The notes under the pieces were generated by a model. It ran no database searches and was not told the origin of the DNA. It was given only the letters and a program-made list of their open reading frames with translations. Positions 42,186 to 53,109 of a DNA stretch of 64,000 nt are shown here, piece after piece; the first letter of the stretch is position 1, and every line of letters begins with the position of its first letter. The position numbers and the translations under genes were made by a program. The stretch lies in contig CAUYUJ010003558.1 of assembly GCA_963575745.1 (NCBI GenBank), positions 1,109,336 to 1,173,335 of the forward strand, read 5' to 3'. Origin of the DNA: Prorocentrum cordatum (lineage: Eukaryota > Sar > Dinophyceae > Prorocentrales > Prorocentraceae).

Positions 42186-45100
42186 CTAGGGGAAATACTG
42201 GGGCCCACGAGCCTCCCCAAGGCATTTTTTGGGGGCCAGGGAAAGCTGCTCTTTCGTGAGTTTCCAAATGCCCTTGTGTCCGTCACCCTGACTGTTCCGA
42301 GGGGCGACACAGGCTTCCTTGAATTTTTTGGAAGCCCGAACCCGCCAACGCCCGCGCCGCCGACACCAGAGGATCCCCCGAAGGACCGAATGATGGGGTC
42401 TGTGGCTGGGGTGAACGGCGGGGCCTCCGTCTTGTACGCTGGCGACCTCCACTGACCTGGGACCCCGATCGGACGCCTGGGTAGCCGAGGAGGAAGGGGC
42501 CGAACGCAAAGAACAAAGCCGGCGTGCCGCGGACCTCCGGTGGGTCTCCTTGTGGCACCTGGCGCAAAAGACTTGGTCCCGTTGAGTTTCTCGCCAGTAG
42601 GACGTCCAAGGGACAATATGCTGGAAGGCCCTCTCGTTCCGCTCCCGCCGCAGAGCTCCCTTGGCCTCGGCGGGAACTGCATTTATGGGAAAATGGATCC
42701 ACCACATCATCTGCACAGCTTCTAGCCGCCCACGGATCTGTTCAACAAGAATGCCCAGGGCCAACACTCGTTGCACAATCTCCTGGGGAATGGCGGTTTG
42801 TGCGGCAGCTTCACATGCTACTTCGCCGGCTATGTCGTTAAGATGGAAGGCCCAAGCTGCACAACGGGCCTGTGCATCAGGGTCAGCGGCATGTGACTCG
42901 GCCTTAAGGTACCTAACCTGGCCTGCCCGCGCGCCGAAGACCCTCGAGCATCCTAGCCAGATCCTGCGATTCGAAGACATCTTCCTGCGAGGCCCCTTGG
43001 GGTGCCAACGGAAAAGATAGGCAGAATCTGCCACCACTAGCTCCTCAGTGTGCCTGAGGGGCTCCATGGCCCCCTTTTGAGCTCAGCTCGACTGATGGTC
43101 AGAACCCCTACAGCATCCCCGCTGAACCGTGCACCAAGCCGAGGCGCCAACCAACCCTCGGCTCAGGAGGACTCAGAAGGCCCCCGCCCCTTGTATGAAG
43201 CGATGCTTGGGGGGGGAGCCCTCTTCTGCTTTCGACGCTAGGCCTGCTGGGGTCAGTCCACGGAGCAAGCGACGCGCTGGTTGGTCACCCCCTCTGGGCC
43301 GCATCGGCGAAGTCCTCGGTAGCCTGTATGAGTGGGTGTTCTACTTGGAGCAGGAGTGGGCAGCCCCAGAACTTTTGAAAGTCGTCGCAATGGTGATCTC
43401 CACACAGCGGACAACAATAGTCCCTCTGCTGTCTTGTCTCGAAGCGTCTCCTGGGGTTCCAAGCTGCGCAACTATGTGCTGCCTTGAGCGCCTTCGCGAG
43501 GTTCTTCTGACCATCGCGATGAGTCCGCTCGATCTGCCAATGTGAGCTCTTGGTGTCGACTGCCCCCTGACATCCTCCTGCTGCGTGTCCCCCTCTGACC
43601 GCCAAGCCTTGTGGTCGAGGCGCTGCTGGAATCTGCGCGTGAAATACTCCTGCCCCTCGAACTTGTCGGGCCCCGCGGGGGAACCCCTTTCGTAGGGGTC
43701 GGGCCAGGGCCGGGCCGAATCTGGCCTCCACCCGAGGTCCACGAAGGCCCCCACGACTGCGCTGCGCTGGAGTGGCTGGACACTTTGTTCCACCCGCTGG
43801 ACCGGCGAAGCTCGGCGACAATCTGGGGCCACGCGGCCGCCGCGCCACTGCGGAGCTGCGGCTCGGTGGCGACGAGATAGACAGAAAGACAAATCTCCAA
43901 CAACTTGGCCCTGTGAAGAATGGCGGGGTCCAACGCCTCTGGCGCCAGCTTGGACTGGTGGGGGCCTACCGCGAGACAACTTCCTGTCATGCTGGCCCCG
44001 AGGGCGGCCCCTGCTTCCTCCCGCGCTGGGCGAGCCCCGTCGGTGAGACCCCGTGGCCCTCGGGCCCCAATTGAGCTGCGGCTGAGACCCTGTGCGATGG
44101 AGACGGCGGGCGCTCCTGACTGCGCCTCTCGAACCCAGGGCGCCGCCTGGCCCCGCGGACATTGAGGCGCCTTCTCTTGCCAACCGCGGAGCCGAGCCCG
44201 AGGCCCCCGGTGCCCAGCTTAGTCTGGGTGGGGGCCCCAAGGAGCTCGAGAGAGTCCTGGGCCCGGCCCCTTTGCCACCTGTCATTCGCGAGAAGGGCCG
44301 ACTTGGGGGAGAGCTCGCGCCCGGGATCAACTAGCCCTGCCTCGAGATACTTCATGGCTCTGGGAAGCCACTCAGCCGCGATCCGGCGAAGCCGACCATG
44401 CGGGCGCGCAAATCGTCGACCCAGGTCCCCAGCGTGAGGCGATCGAACCTGGGACGCGCCTGATGGAGGAGATCGCGCAACAAAGCTCGGGCCCATGCCG
44501 CGCCCTGGCCGCGCCCTGCCGAGACGCTTAGCTGCGGGGCGCTCGCCCTTCGAACCCCCATCTCTGCGGCGAGGACATGCGCGGCGAGATGGGTCATGAC
44601 CCCGACACTGAGACATGCACTTGGGCACTCCAACCCCGCTGCGTTCTGCGACATCTATTCGGTGGCAATGGCGTCGTCGAGCTTCTCCAAATCCAGGAAC
44701 CGCCCGACATTCTTGATCTTGAGCTCCGCCCCATATCTCTGCAACACGCTCGGGAATTTGACCTGCCCCAAGGCAACTGGGCCCCTCGACCGCCGCGCCC
44801 CAGTCTCCTGCCTCGGCCGCCTCCCATTTGCCGACCCCCCCCCCCACCCCTCAATCCTCGCGAGCAGCCCGTCGAGCGAGGCGGCGAGCGCGATCGCCCC
44901 GCGCGTAATCGCGGTCTCTTCAGTGCCGCCAAATTGTCCAGACGCCGGGCTGGCATGGTCTGCGTCCTCTCGACGGAATTCAAAAGTTTCAATCGGCGAG
45001 AAAGGGGGGCCCTGTGCCTGGAAGCGCGAGCAAATCACAAACTTTCCGATGCTCGGTGCCGGTGGCCGAATGTCTTGGAAAGTTTCTGATGGCTCTGACC

Positions 45101-45189
45101 ACCTCCCCCCCCCTCCGCCCAGGTCAACCCGCTTGGCATGGGAACGGAAAGCGCGTTTATTCTGTGAGGGCACGAGGCCGCTGGCTTAA
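42186..45189 (-). pseudogene. LINE-type retroelement, reverse transcriptase to RNase H tail, frameshifted
   Basis: On the minus strand, in order: DRLTLGTWVDDLRARMVG (about 44,436-44,383), whose VDD is the RT motif C catalytic pair; LSPKSALLANDRW..DSLELLG (about 44,310-44,225); a post-RT helical part with AAAWPQIVAELRRSSGW (about 43,840-43,790) and VDLGWRPDSARPW (about 43,748-43,710); a Cys-rich segment CPLCGD..FWGCP (about 43,415-43,360); and VRYLKAESHA..NDIAGEVACEAA (42,917-42,805), resembling the end of an RNase H with the final Asp replaced by Gly. This order is that of dinoflagellate LINEs. Frameshifts are many. The start upstream of the RT (44.65-45.19 kb) is uncertain. Confidence 0.65.
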
Positions 45190-45204
45190 AGCCTTGGAGC
45201 CCTG

Positions 45205-45870
45205 TTGGCGTTAAGGCTTTGGCGCGACGTGCGAAAATCGACCGTCAAATCTTGTAGAAAACAGACTGCGTATCCGGGCCTTCCTGGGGGCCCTCTTGGG
45301 GCTCTTCAGGGCCGTCGTCGGGCCCGATGGGCAGTCCCAGGGCCCTCTCGGGCCGCCCTGGCTGGCTTGAGCAGTCTTGGGGCCCTCTGGGGGGCCCTCC
45401 TGGGTCCGCGCGGGGGCCTCTCGGGGCCCTCTCGGGGCTCTCTTGGGAACCTTTTGGGGCTCAAAGAGACCTCTCTTGGGGCGTCTCGGGGCTCTCTTGG
45501 GCCGTCGTGACGGCCACTTGGGCCATCCTGGGGGCCACTGGGGACTTCTTGGGGCGGCATCGGGGGCCTCCTGGGCCGCGCTGGGCGCTGTGAAAACGAA
45601 AGAAGCGGATACGCTAAAAATGTGCGCTTCCCCATGGGAATGGGGCGATGCTTGCCTCTTGGAGGCGCCCTTTGGGGGCCTCTCGGGGCGTCGTCGGGGT
45701 CGCTTGGGCTGTCTGCATACCGTATTGGGCCCTCTTGGGGCGCTCTTGGGCTGTCTTCGGGGCCTCTTGGGCCCCTCCGACGCCGTCTTGGAAGTAACTC
45801 GGGCGCTCTGTGGGCTGCCATGGGCCATTGGGGGGCCTCGTCGGCGCCCCCGGGGCTAGGCCGTCTTGGA
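45205..45870. repeat. GGGGCCCTCTTGGGG-type degenerate repeat, block 4
   Basis: Dense words GGGCCCTCTTGGGGC, TCTCGGGGCCCTC and CTTGGGCCGTC, the same family as block 3 at 28 kb. It separates the two LINE fragments. Confidence 0.7.
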
Positions 45871-45979
45871 CCGAAATGGTTATAATTTGGGTCATGGGAC
45901 CCGACCCTCCGGCCGCCTGCCCCCCCCGACCCCTCCTTGTCAATTCTCCTGACTGACGGATCGCGACGCCACGCGCGCT

Positions 45980-46015
45980 TTCCGCCCCCCCCCCCCCTCG
46001 CCCCCCCCCCCCGGA
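45980..46015. repeat. C-homopolymer-rich tract
   Basis: Runs of 10-11 C residues (G on the gene strand) lie between the LINE fragments. They could form G-quadruplexes in the transcript strand and are error-prone in assembly. Confidence 0.7.
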
Positions 46016-46020
46016 GATCT

Positions 46021-47635
46021 TAAATCCAGGGCGCAGAAACAGGATCGCCAGCCCAAACGTGTTGGGGGCCCCAGTGCTGCTCCCAAAACAGGCTTTAGGG
46101 CCCCATGATCTCAACTGGGTCCACGAGGACCTCCTCTTCCGGGACGCAGTCGTGAGCTTCTCCAGAAGCAACCTCGACCTCTTGCCCTCTGGCGAAGGCC
46201 TCGCCCGATGCTGGTCTCCAGCGAGTCTGCGAAGCCGCCTTGGGCCTGCTTCGTCGCGCGGGCCTGCAAAAAACTGCACCTGCCTCCCCAGCTGGTCGCG
46301 GCGCAGGAAAGGGTCGCAGAACCTAAGGGAAGTGCCTCCCAGACCGGGTAGGACTCTGCGGTTTTGCGGTCGGAGCTCCAATCGAAGTGGTTCAGGCCCG
46401 CCCCGATGAACTTCTGGAGCCCCCCTGCGGTTCAGGCCCGTCGGGCTTCTTGTCCTGGCAGGGTGCCCCTCGCGAGCTCTCTGTTGGACGAAGCTCCACC
46501 ATCGGCTCGGGGGGTTCGGGGCAAGGGCGGTTCTGGTCTCCGGGAGGAGTGACTGGGCCCTGCCAGGTCCTTCCACATCCAGGGGCGCAGAGCCCCACCA
46601 CTCAAAGCCTGCGACATCACGGCGAACACATGGGCGAGGGCAACGCTGGCATGGGCCTCCGCCAAGGTGTTGGCCTGCTCCGCGTCGGCGCCCTGGAGCT
46701 CGCTGATGGCCGCTCGCAACCCTGGAAGCATCGTTGGGACACTGGCCGCGAGCCGTGGCGCCCGCCGCGGGCGCCGCCGCTGCTGGGGTGGGTGGTTCCA
46801 CGTCCATCTCGTCGACGGAGGTGGGCTTCCACCGCCTGCGGCCTGGCTGCTGGCCACCTCGAACCTCTGGCACGATCCTCCTTCGCCTCCTTGAGCTGGC
46901 CCTCGAGCCCTTGGACGTGGGTGTCGGGCTCCTCTGTGCGCTTCTCGTGTTGCCGCACTCGCTGGGTGGCGGCGACGGTCGCTGCCGCTGGGGCTTGCCT
47001 CTTCTGGGCCACCAGCGCCGCCGCTGACTGCGCTGCGGGGCCGAGTTCCTGCTTCTGCTGCTCGCTGAGGACCCCGAGGATGGCGGTGAGGATGGTCTTC
47101 GTATCCATCTCGGGAGCCGCTGCACCTCCTTTGTCATCATCACAATCATCGCCTGTCTTAGCAGGCAGGTGAAGTGGTTCACCACATTTGCACCGAACCT
47201 TCCTCTTGGCCTTGGGCGTGCACTGCCAAGCCCCGCGACCTTGGCAGACCACGTAGAAGCGTGACGTCTGCTGGCGATGGGCGATGGCGAGCGGCTTCCG
47301 TACATTCTTAGCCCATGGTGCGATGCGACGTGTCCAAATACGCTTGGCGAAAAAGGACTCTGCAGGCGAGCCTGTCTGGCGCGAAAAAGACATCCCCCTC
47401 CGGAGCCTTGAGCCCAAATTGCTTGAGCCAACATTGCTACGGACTTTCTCCTCCTCCTTCTGCTCGCCCTCTTCATCCGCCTCTTCCTCCTCCCTTTTCC
47501 TGCCAAGCTCAAACCAGGGCACCCCGAATGGCGCGTCGCCTTGCCCTTGGCCTGCCAGGCCAAGTACGGGCAACGCGCAGCTGCCACCAAAATGGAACGT
47601 CTATTTGCAAGCGCGGGCCAGTGCCCCGCGCGCAC
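46021..47635 (-). pseudogene. LINE 5' part: putative ORF1/gag-like region with coiled coil
   Basis: The best frame (47,573-46,617) reads FYVVCQGRGAWQCTPKAKRK, VRCKCGEPL, PEMDTKTILTAILGVLSEQQ and then a heptad-like Lys/Glu/Gln-rich stretch (VRQHEKRTEEPDTH, LEGQLKEAKEDRA). The next frame (46,857-46,432) continues with LRAAISELQGADAEQANTLA. Spaced Cys pairs followed by a coiled coil are seen at the start of dinoflagellate LINE polyproteins. An apurinic endonuclease domain expected next was not found. A 673-codon frame over the same DNA (47,635-45,614) is Arg/Ser/Pro-rich and considered a shadow. Confidence 0.5.
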
Positions 47636-47639
47636 AGCA

Positions 47640-48272
47640 GGACCAGGAAATCATGGGGCATCGGACATCGGCCTGCATCATGCACCGCGGGATGAAAACG
47701 GAAAAGGGGTACATCGAGGAACTCTGAGATCCGGTCACAAATCAGACACAATAGGGAGACCATAACCACAACGGGAACGGGATACACCAGCACACAGCCA
47801 GGGCAAGCCAGGACCAATCCTTGAGACTCCGCAGTCAGAGGCTCGGGGGCATTTGGCACGACAAAGCCGGGACCAGGACAAAATCGGACTGTGATGACTC
47901 GGGGATCTCGGAGACCTGGCGGTTCTGGAGGATGTGCCAGGCGCCGCGGCCGTTCCAGGGAGCTCTGGAGCGCTCCGAGAGCGCTCTGGAACGCTGTGTC
48001 CCGGTGCTGGGCCCGCCAGCTAGTCCTCCCCACCCCCACCGCCGTCGTGCCCCCCCCCACCCTCTCCTCCCCGTGGATTGGGGGGGCAGCATCGAGATCG
48101 AATCGACGACACATCGCCGACGGATCGGCGACAGGCCTCCGATAGCCACTCCGCGCGGTCCTGGCGGGCTATCGGGCCCCAATCGGCGATCAAGGGGCGA
48201 CAGGGGGGGGGGGTCGATGCGTATCCCCCCATGAGCACGCCCCCCCCAAAACGTTGCCCTGGAAGGGGGCGC
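47640..48272. other. intron 2 sequence 3' of exon 2, dispersed-repeat fragments
   Basis: About 47,905-47,970 is similar to 28,855-28,920. About 48,080-48,260 carries the CGATCGGCGA-type GC-rich repeat seen at 32.86-33.4 kb. No gene recognised. Confidence 0.5.
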
Positions 48273-48331
48273 CTCTGCTGGATCATATGGAAGACGCGCC
48301 CCGGCGTCCCCGAGACGATGTGCACGCCCGC
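48273..48331 (-). CDS. EIF4A3: eIF4A-III-like helicase, exon 2 (motif Ib, GTPGR)
   Basis: Nineteen codons AGVHIVSGTPGRVFHMIQQ plus two bases (AG) of an Arg codon completed in exon 3. GTPGR is motif Ib, which contacts the RNA backbone. The joined protein reads [14 protein letters not shown], the same length between GTPGR and DEAD as in eIF4A-III. The acceptor is GCGCAG|GCG and the donor CAGAG|GCGCCC, a GC donor. Confidence 0.94.
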
Positions 48332-48659
48332 CTGCGCTGCGGGCGGCGCTCGCGGCCGGCGCTTCCGCTGCCCTCGGTCGAGAGCGAGACGTGTCAACGC
48401 CCGCCCGTGCCCAGCAGGGCATCGCGTGGAGGCCGTGGCCTGAAGAATCTAGATGTGGGCGGACTCGCGTCGTAACCCCCATTCTGTGTTCCCAGCGGCT
48501 GCTAGACATTGCAAGTCGTTCGAGCTGTCGTGTTCGTGCTATCGTCCGAGGGGGCCGAGCGCGTGCCGACTCCGACGCAAAAGGCCACTCGGGAGGGTCG
48601 CGCAAGGAGGGCCCATGCGCCAGGAGGGCGTCTGCTGTGCACCTCTGCGCGGGACCCGG

Positions 48660-48852
48660 GAGAAGGAGGCGGAGGAGGAGACGGAGAAGGAGGCGGAGGA
48701 GGAGGCGGGGGAGGAGGATGGGGGATGAGGAGGAGGGGGAGGTGGAGGAGGAGGAGGGGGAGGAGGAGGAGGGGGAGGAGGAGGGGGAGAAGGAGGGGTC
48801 GGATGAGGAGGAGGAGGAGGAGGAGGAGGAGGAGGAGGAGGAGGAGGAGGAG
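48660..48852. repeat. GAG-rich microsatellite (CTC on the gene strand)
   Basis: GGAGGA runs culminating in a pure (GAG)n at 48,808-48,852, about 330 bp upstream of the exon 2 acceptor in transcript sense. Confidence 0.85.
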
Positions 48853-48899
48853 CCCAGGGGTCCAGTGCAGGTGCCCTCCCTCGCCATCGCTCGAGCGTC

Positions 48900-50125
48900 C
48901 ATTCCCCGTGCATGTTTCGATCTCGTGCGTGTTCGTTTTTCGTGAGATGATCAAATCTGCTCCTCGATGGCCCTCGCCGAGAAAAAGGTCACACGCCCGA
49001 ACGATGCCGAGCTGCTGCCGAGGTCGGTCGAGGGCGAGATGCTTCAGAGATGCCTCGGCGTGGGGCCCCTCGAAGGCATGGCCATCTGTGAACAAGCGCC
49101 CTTCGTGCCCTCGGGCATGCCAGGAGGAGATGGAGACGACGAGGACGAGGGGCTGGACGAGGAGATGAGGAGGGGACCGAGCGCAAGGCAACCCCTCTTT
49201 CTCCGTCTCCCAGGTTCGCGACGATAAGCAACGGGCGTTAGGCGAGATGACACAGCGTCCTCACGCGGTGGCTTACGCGGCCCACCAGCGCGGCACGCTG
49301 CATTGTCGACAAGGGCACTTACGCGCAACCTTACACGGGCAGCTTACGCGCCAATGTCGGCGCAGACGAGCCCGTTTGCTAGCGTCGCTTATGTGGCGGT
49401 AGGCCCCAGAGAACAGCCAGACTGAGGCTCATCCCTCGACGTCTGCCCCCGTCTGTGCCCCCCCTCCAGCTCGGAAGTAAAAACTCTTTCCCCGTACTCC
49501 TCCAACGCCTCCTTCTGCTCCCATCTCTTCCGCCTCCTCCTGCATTCTCCTGTTCATTTTCTGTCGCGCGTTCGGTCATGGACCCCTTATGATCCATCGG
49601 CCTTCAGCTGCCTTCGTCAATCTTCGGCTGTTTTCGGCGGTCTCTACAACGGTCTTCAGCGGTCGCTGGCAGTCATATGCGAAACATTTAACGGTTGAGT
49701 GTTTAGCAAGGCGGCGGCGTGATCGAACAATTCGCTATCCTTCTCACTGTCCTTCTGGTAGAATGAGGAGCCAGAGACCAGGAGCCAGAGGCCCTCAGAT
49801 GTCAAGAGCGCGTTGTGGCGCAACGCTGCAATACGACATCTGGGACATCTGTGGTGTGCCGAGGTGGGCGCCATCGCTGAGACCTGATCTCATGACAACG
49901 GTGAGAATACACCCTCGGCTGTTCCCGAAGCCTCGAGGTGCATACGCAGTGTGGTAATTGGCAGGTTCCTGGATCATATGTGGCCGCATGTTGGTCAAGG
50001 GACAACGGTGAACGTAGCAAAAGGGCATCCCGCTTTTCGAAGAGGCTGACCGCAAGAGTAGTACTGTGAACACCCCCCCCTCGCAGCCGCCACGAGCGGA
50101 GACGAAAGAAGAGCAAACGAATCCA
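48900..50125. other. intron sequence, no recognised gene
   Basis: A short plus-strand frame (48,967-49,227) beginning MALAEKKVTRPNDAELLPRS has acidic content but no recognised family. The rest shows no motif. Confidence 0.35.
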
Positions 50126-50129
50126 ACAC

Positions 50130-50302
50130 GAGACCTTTAAAGGGGCCCCAGAACACACAAATAAATACACACAAATAAAAATATTCCCCATATTTTCTCA
50201 TATTTTCTGGGTTTTTGTCTTCCCCCCCAATTCCCATATTTTCGCATATTTTCCTGGGGATCGACGATTAATTGTGTCTGTGTGTTTTTTCCCCTCCTGA
50301 AC
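50130..50302. mobile_element. ~150-170 bp dispersed repeat, copy 3
   Basis: TTTAAAGGGGCCCCAGAACA, CACACAAATAAATACACA, CCCATATTTTCGCATATTTT and GTGTCTGTGTGTTTTTTCCC, in the same order as copies 1 and 2. Confidence 0.82.
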
Positions 50303-51120
50303 CTTATTCGCCACTCATTATCATGCCAAGTCATCGCTGTTCCGGCCAGGAGACGCAAGAAACCAGCGTAACAGCACGTCGCTGAGAGCGTCTTCCAGTT
50401 CACGGGAGTGCCAAAATTACCGGTCCTGGAACAAGTGCCCGCACGAGCGCACCGATGGGGCGATGAGGCGACAGAGCCGAAACACGAGTGCTTGCACATG
50501 TCGAGAATTTCGATGAACATGTCCAAAAATTCGGTGAACATACTGGGCAGCATGTCGAAAAACTTCAGTGAACATGCAGGGGGTCCTGGCACAGGTCGAA
50601 ACATTCGGTGAACCTACGGGGCAGACTCCAGTACACCCTGCGAGATGCTTAAGAAATCATGGGTTAAGAAATTCCTAGTCTCAGATATGAAAGAGAACCC
50701 AGAACTTCTGTCAAAATCCTGGGATTTACACTGAGAAGTTAAGAATCATCGAGACTCTGGACGAAAACTTAGGTTTTCTTAAGCATCGCCTAAGGTGTAG
50801 GCGACCATGCGCACGGCGTTCCCGACTCCTTGGGCATGGCTTAATGGGGGGGTCACAAATGGGGGGGTCAGAAACGGTCCCCTTTCGTGCCCCTTTCGGG
50901 CCCCTCCAGAGCCCCAGGGGGCTCGTTTAGGTACCGTTTGGGTACCTTTTCGAACCGCGCTCGCCAACCCCCCATTTATGACCCCGCCATTACGCAACGC
51001 CCAAACTCCAGAACTCTGGGCCGGCTCCCGGGGGGCGACGGGGCTCCCGGGGGCTTCCTGTTCCGGGCCGACTTCGGTGGGCGACCGGCTCCCTGCTCCA
51101 AGGATTCTGCGGCACAGTAC
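50303..51120. other. intron sequence, short local repeats only
   Basis: ATTCGGTGAACAT-type words repeat at 50,505-50,615, and GGGGGGTCA/CCCCTTTCG words at 50,845-50,905. No gene recognised. Confidence 0.45.
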
Positions 51121-51300
51121 CACAGAACGAGAGAGAGAGAGAGAGAAGCAACAACAAAAAAAAAACGAGAGAGAGAGAGAGAGACGGAGAAGCGAGAGAG
51201 AGAGAGAGAGAGAGACGGAGAAGCGAGAGAGAGAGAGAGAGAGACGGAGAAGCGAGAGAGAGAGAGAGAGAGAGAAAAAAGAAAAGAAAAAAAAAGTACG
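51121..51300. repeat. GA microsatellite with three GACGGAGAAGC interruptions
   Basis: (GA)n broken by GACGGAGAAGCGAGAG at near-equal (~33 bp) intervals, which makes a higher-order repeat. Confidence 0.85.
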
Positions 51301-51389
51301 CACGCACGTGCAACCACGAACACCATCAAAGGTAACATGTGAAGAGAACGACGCATATGTAGCACCCCGCAGTTGCAGACAAGAGTGAG

Positions 51390-51995
51390 GGGGCCAGCGC
51401 CAGGTGGGGCGCGGGTGGGTCGCGGGCGAGTCGCGGGGTGGGTCGCGAGTGGGTTGCGGGTGGGTCGCGGGCGACTCGCGGGGATGGTCGCGGGTGGGTC
51501 GCGGGTGGGTCGCGGGTGGCTCGCGGGTGAGTCGCGCGTGAGTCGCGCGTGAGGTCGCGGGTGGGTCGCGGGTGGGTCGCGAGTGGGTCGCGCGGTGGGT
51601 CGCGGGTCGGTCGCGGGTTGGTCGCGGGCGGGTTGGGTCGCGCGTGAGGTCGCGAATGGGTCGCGGGGTGGGTCGCGGGTGGGTCGCGGATGGGTCACGG
51701 GTGGGTCGCGGGTCGGTCGCGGGCGGGTCGGTCGCGGGTGGGTTGCGGGTGGGTCGCGAGCCGGGTCGCGTGCGAGTCGCGGGTGGGTCGCGGGCCGGGT
51801 GGGTCGCGCGTGGGTCGCGGATGGGTCGCGGGAAGATCGCAGGTGGGTCGCGGGGCGGGTCGCGGGCGGGTCGCGGGCGAGTCGCGGGTGGGTGGCAGGC
51901 GGGTCACGGGGTGGGTGGCGGGTGGGTCTCGAGTGGGTCGCGGGTGGGTCGCGGGGCGGGTCGCGGGTGGGTCGCGGGCCAGGTCGCGGGCGGGA
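51390..51995. repeat. GGGTCGCGGGTG tandem array
   Basis: About fifty 10-12 bp units of GGTCGCGGGTGG type with little else. It is very rich in CpG. Open frames rich in Gly/Arg/Val/Trp result on the plus strand, and Pro/Thr/Arg on the minus. Confidence 0.9.
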
Positions 51996-51999
51996 CCTT

Positions 52000-52430
52000 A
52001 GATGTTCTTAAAACGCTGGGGCATTTGTTTCGTTTTCAAGATTGACGTTTGTTTGTGTTCCCTGTTTTGGTTTTTTGTTTCTCCGTTTGGGGATTGCCGT
52101 CTCGTTGTTTCCGGTTCGTTGTATGATCCCAAGTTGTTTAAATGCAGTTTTTATGTGTTCTGTTTATGTCATGTGTTTCTGTTTTGAGTTGCCAATGTGT
52201 TTCTGTGTTGGGTTGCCGTTTTTCGGTTGTTTTGGGCCTGGTCGGTGCAACTTTTGATATACGTTGGGATGTCATGTTTGACTCTGTGCTGGTCAATCGA
52301 AACACGAAAAGTTCAAAACGGGGGAAAACGCCCCCCAGGGGCTTAAAGAACAGAGAAGGCGGAACGACGACAGCGACCAACAACAAACAACAATCACAAC
52401 CACAACACCAGCAACAACAATAATGTTAAG
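52000..52430. other. GT-rich intron sequence, no recognised gene
   Basis: Lower in GC than the surroundings, with TTTGTTT and TGTGTTTCTG words and a CAACAACAA-rich end (52,375-52,420) that resembles the edge of the GTT/AAC foldback modules at 55-60 kb. Confidence 0.45.
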
Positions 52431-53000
52431 ACTGCTCGCTCTTATTGTTCAACACATATATCCCAGACCCTCGATACCCGCCCTCTTCGTCTTCGAACGT
52501 ACCCCCCTTAGCGGTATATGTTTCTTACCTGCGACGTGCATTTCGTGCAGCCCCTGAGGCAGGGGAACAGAGGACGGATGGAAGGAAGGGGCAAGGGGGA
52601 GGGAGGAGGACGGAGCACAAGACTCAGTAGCAGTAGGGGGGCTGGGAGCAGAAAGCACGTGGCCGAATCAGACGGGCAGATCGGGCGGGTAGGCCCTAAT
52701 GGGCGGGTCGGGAAGGCGGGCCCAAGCGGCCAGGTCGAACAGGCGGATTGCTGAAGCGTGCGTCCTGCATGAATCTCGAGGAAGTATCGGACGATACCGC
52801 GATTCCAACATACATGGAAGAGGGAGGGAGAAGGATGGAACACGGGATTTGCAGGAGGGAGACTAGGAGACGAAAACACGTGACAGAACCAGACAGGCCC
52901 ATCGGGCGGGCAGAGCCTAGCGGGCGGGCGGGAAGGCGGGCCCAAGCGGCCACGTCGAGCAGGCGTGTTACTGAAGTGTGAAAACTGATGAATCGCGAGT
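52430..53000. repeat. ~350-bp dispersed repeat, copy 1, with partial duplicate
   Basis: Landmarks CCCGCCCTCTTCGTCTTCGA, GTGCAGCCCCTGAGG, GAGCAGAAAGCACGTGGC and GGCGGGTCGGGAAGGCGGGC. The last part is repeated at 52,855-52,970. Further copies are at 55.62, 56.41 and 57.13 kb and, inverted, at 59.47-59.93 kb. Confidence 0.8.
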
Positions 53001-53109
53001 AGAGCTCGAGCGATAGCGCAATTCCGAAGTAAATCGTGAGATCAGCAAACGCGAGAGTGCGATTCATGAGTCTCGGCAGCGCGGCGTCTGAATCAATCCC
53101 ACCAGCCCT

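Larger units (their letters stand above)
38447..48272 (-). other. intron 2 (9,826 bp)
   Basis: The donor is CAGAG|GCGCCC (GC type, phase 2) and the acceptor GCGAG|G. GAGGC occurs at both exon-intron edges. It contains the LINE fragments (42.2-47.6 kb), one ~150 bp family copy (40.4 kb), and CTC/CAT arrays. Confidence 0.85.

Noticed and set aside
45614-47635. 673-codon minus-strand open frame
   Set aside because: It is Arg/Ser/Pro-rich without motifs. A different frame of the same DNA carries the LINE leader with Cys pairs and coiled coil, and the 3' third runs into degenerate repeats.
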